Assembly: GCA_034336665.1 (NCBI GenBank)
Contig: JAPFBE010000002.1
Span: 78,188,905 to 78,252,904 of the forward strand
Source of the DNA: Luscinia megarhynchos
Lineage: Eukaryota > Chordata > Aves > Passeriformes > Turdidae
Direction: 5' to 3'
DNA length: 64,000 nt
The notes under the pieces are model-generated. The model was not told the DNA's origin. It did not search any database and saw only the letters and a program-made list of their open reading frames with translations. Both the position numbers and the translations under genes were made by a program. The number at the start of each line of letters is the position of its first letter. Position 1 is the stretch's first letter. This document shows positions 62,702 through 64,000 of the stretch, piece after piece.

Positions 62702-62803
62702 GATGATCTTAAAGCAACTTTAACAGCAAAGAACCGAGAAGCCAAGCAATTATCTCAACTGGAAAAGACACGCCAGCGGAATCCATCAGATCTACACATT
62801 ATT
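62702..62803 (+). CDS. CIBAR1: CIBAR1 (FAM92A) coding exon 4
   Basis: A 102-bp exon of 34 codons (residues 113-146), phase 0 at both ends. It opens DDLKATLTAKNREAKQLSQL, continues with EKTRQRNPSD and ends L-H-I-I. In mammals the protein continues with Ser-Gln-Ala-Glu, which is absent in the following bases, so the exon must end here. The acceptor is a normal U2 site (tttatttccag|GATGAT). The donor ATT|GTATCC is not a good U2 donor and fits the U12 class instead. Searching 62804-64000 by eye found no sequence encoding the next expected segment, so exon 5 lies outside the window. Confidence 0.93.
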
Positions 62804-62812
62804 GTATCCTGC
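62804..62812 (+). promoter_or_regulatory. CIBAR1: U12-type (minor spliceosome) 5' splice site candidate
   Basis: The intron begins GTATCCTGC. The first seven bases match the U12 donor consensus (RTATCCTTT) exactly; positions +8 and +9 differ. As a U2 donor it would be poor, because the exon ends ATT instead of an AG and +5 is C instead of G. The matching branch site and acceptor are not in the window. Confidence 0.6.
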
Positions 62813-64000
62813 ATTTCTAGTCACTATGAGAAATATTTTTAAAATTTCTTGGGAACAAAACTGTTATGTTTAGGAAGTAGTATAAACAATAATGCTCCTT
62901 AGAGGTTTCCAATACTGAATCTTTTCTTAAACTTCATGAAGAGTTACAGCTGCTACAGAACAGTAGTCATTCACTTTTCAATTGAAAAGAAACTAGGAAT
63001 TATTTGGTATGTTTATGCAAGAGAGGTAGGCATAAATTACATGTAGGAATTTCGAAGTTTTTGAAAGTAAGTGTAATCAGACAATTTCCTTTTTATTTCT
63101 GTGAAATTATTGTTTTATTATTTTTCTCCCTGCCATTTTGTTAATTGTGTTTCCTGGTACCTAGATGGGATATGAGTTTTCTCCAGCTGCATGAAAGGAT
63201 AAGTTGTTATTCTGTTAGCAGAATACTCAATTAGACTACTCTTCCTTTCCAAAGACCAGTCACCCACCTCAGTATACTATTCCGTATCACAGCAGAAAAA
63301 GTAAGCCGCCTTTAAACTGAGTTAGAATTTCCATTAAAATCTCATCAAAGTTTCAAATTTTGAAGCAATTAGAATCTAGAGAATGCCAAATAAATGGGAT
63401 CGAGGCAATGCTACTTCAGTTCTTTATGCTTACATATTATGATACAGGACCTAGGTTCATGATGTGCTGCTTACTTTTTACTACATTTTAGTGTTGGACA
63501 TCAGAGTTAAGCAGTCCTGTTCATTGTTGGATTTTATCAAATCTATTTCAGAATCTTCAGGATCTTTCTAGTGACTGGGGCATGAGACTGTAGGAAGAGT
63601 GAATATTACTCTGTTGGTCAAACAGAACACAGAGGAAATACATTTTATTTTTGTCTTTGTCAGAGAATATCCATTTCATATTAATCAAATCACTTAAATC
63701 AAGTCATGACTAATTTGAATTCCTTGTGTAATAGACAGATGTGTGTCAGCCGCAGGGTTAGAACTTGAGCTGTGTTGCAAAGTTTTGTTGGAATTAAGAG
63801 AGTAAATTAAAATAATAATCTGTTTTCACCAAAGGGACACTAGTCCCATTTTTCTCCCTCAGGCTAATTCCCATTTCATTTCATGGGTATGTCACTGACA
63901 CCTAGTTAATTTCTTGTTTCTTTTCTAAGCTTCTCTCAAATACTCTTCTGTGACTTAGCTTCTTCTAACACGTTTTCTGTACTTGAGGTTTTGCTTCAAG
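62804..64000 (+). other. CIBAR1: CIBAR1 intron 4, first part
   Basis: The intron continues past the right edge. It is AT-rich and contains no recognisable exon, repeat family or RNA gene. An AG-GT pair near 63292-63302 would frame an 8-bp exon but does not encode the expected residues. Confidence 0.8.

Noticed and set aside
63292..63302. Possible 8-bp exon framed by 'cacag' and 'gtaagc' after CIBAR1 exon 4
   Set aside because: It does not encode the Ser-Gln-Ala-Glu continuation expected for CIBAR1, and an 8-bp exon would break the frame.

Overview
This window looks like nuclear DNA from a bird. It holds at least ten CR1 LINE copies and two solo LTRs of recognisably avian endogenous-retrovirus types, set in AT-rich non-coding sequence. 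Its one gene is a vertebrate single-copy gene with ordinary introns. There are no bacterial-style operons, CRISPR arrays, rRNA or tRNA genes.

Layout. Positions 1-51.9 kb are a gene desert in which I can support no coding exon. It contains: a CR1 tail (128-226); a solo LTR (8600-9201); a long, frame-broken old CR1 (22510-23580); an antisense CR1 (26431-27283); a CR1 cluster at 29.5-34.0 kb, including one insertion that looks 5'-inverted (29563-30778) and two fragments of much older CR1-L type; a 31-bp minisatellite of 14 copies with a 62-bp higher-order alternation (36350-36786); a second solo LTR (40936-41978); a short CR1 tail (45463-45533); and TG and TA microsatellites.

From 51.9 kb the layout changes. 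A sense-oriented CR1 (51895-52945) runs directly into a CpG-rich promoter (about 52860-53290) carrying a GC box and a near-consensus RFX X-box. The first coding exon of CIBAR1 (FAM92A) starts at 53132. Four coding exons lie in the window (53132-53163, 54903-55137, 57545-57613, 62702-62803). Together they encode the first 146 residues of the FAM92-type BAR domain; the rest lies beyond the right edge. The donor after exon 4 looks like a minor-spliceosome (U12) site.

How it fits together. CIBAR1 is known to act with CBY1 at the base of cilia, and RFX factors drive many ciliary genes, so an X-box about 100 bp upstream of the start codon makes sense. The upstream desert matches the sparse interval on this side of the gene in other amniotes (from memory, not checked). 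No undescribed multi-gene system was found. The points most worth checking are the U12-like donor, the X-box next to a CR1-built promoter, the CR1 5' inversion and the minisatellite.
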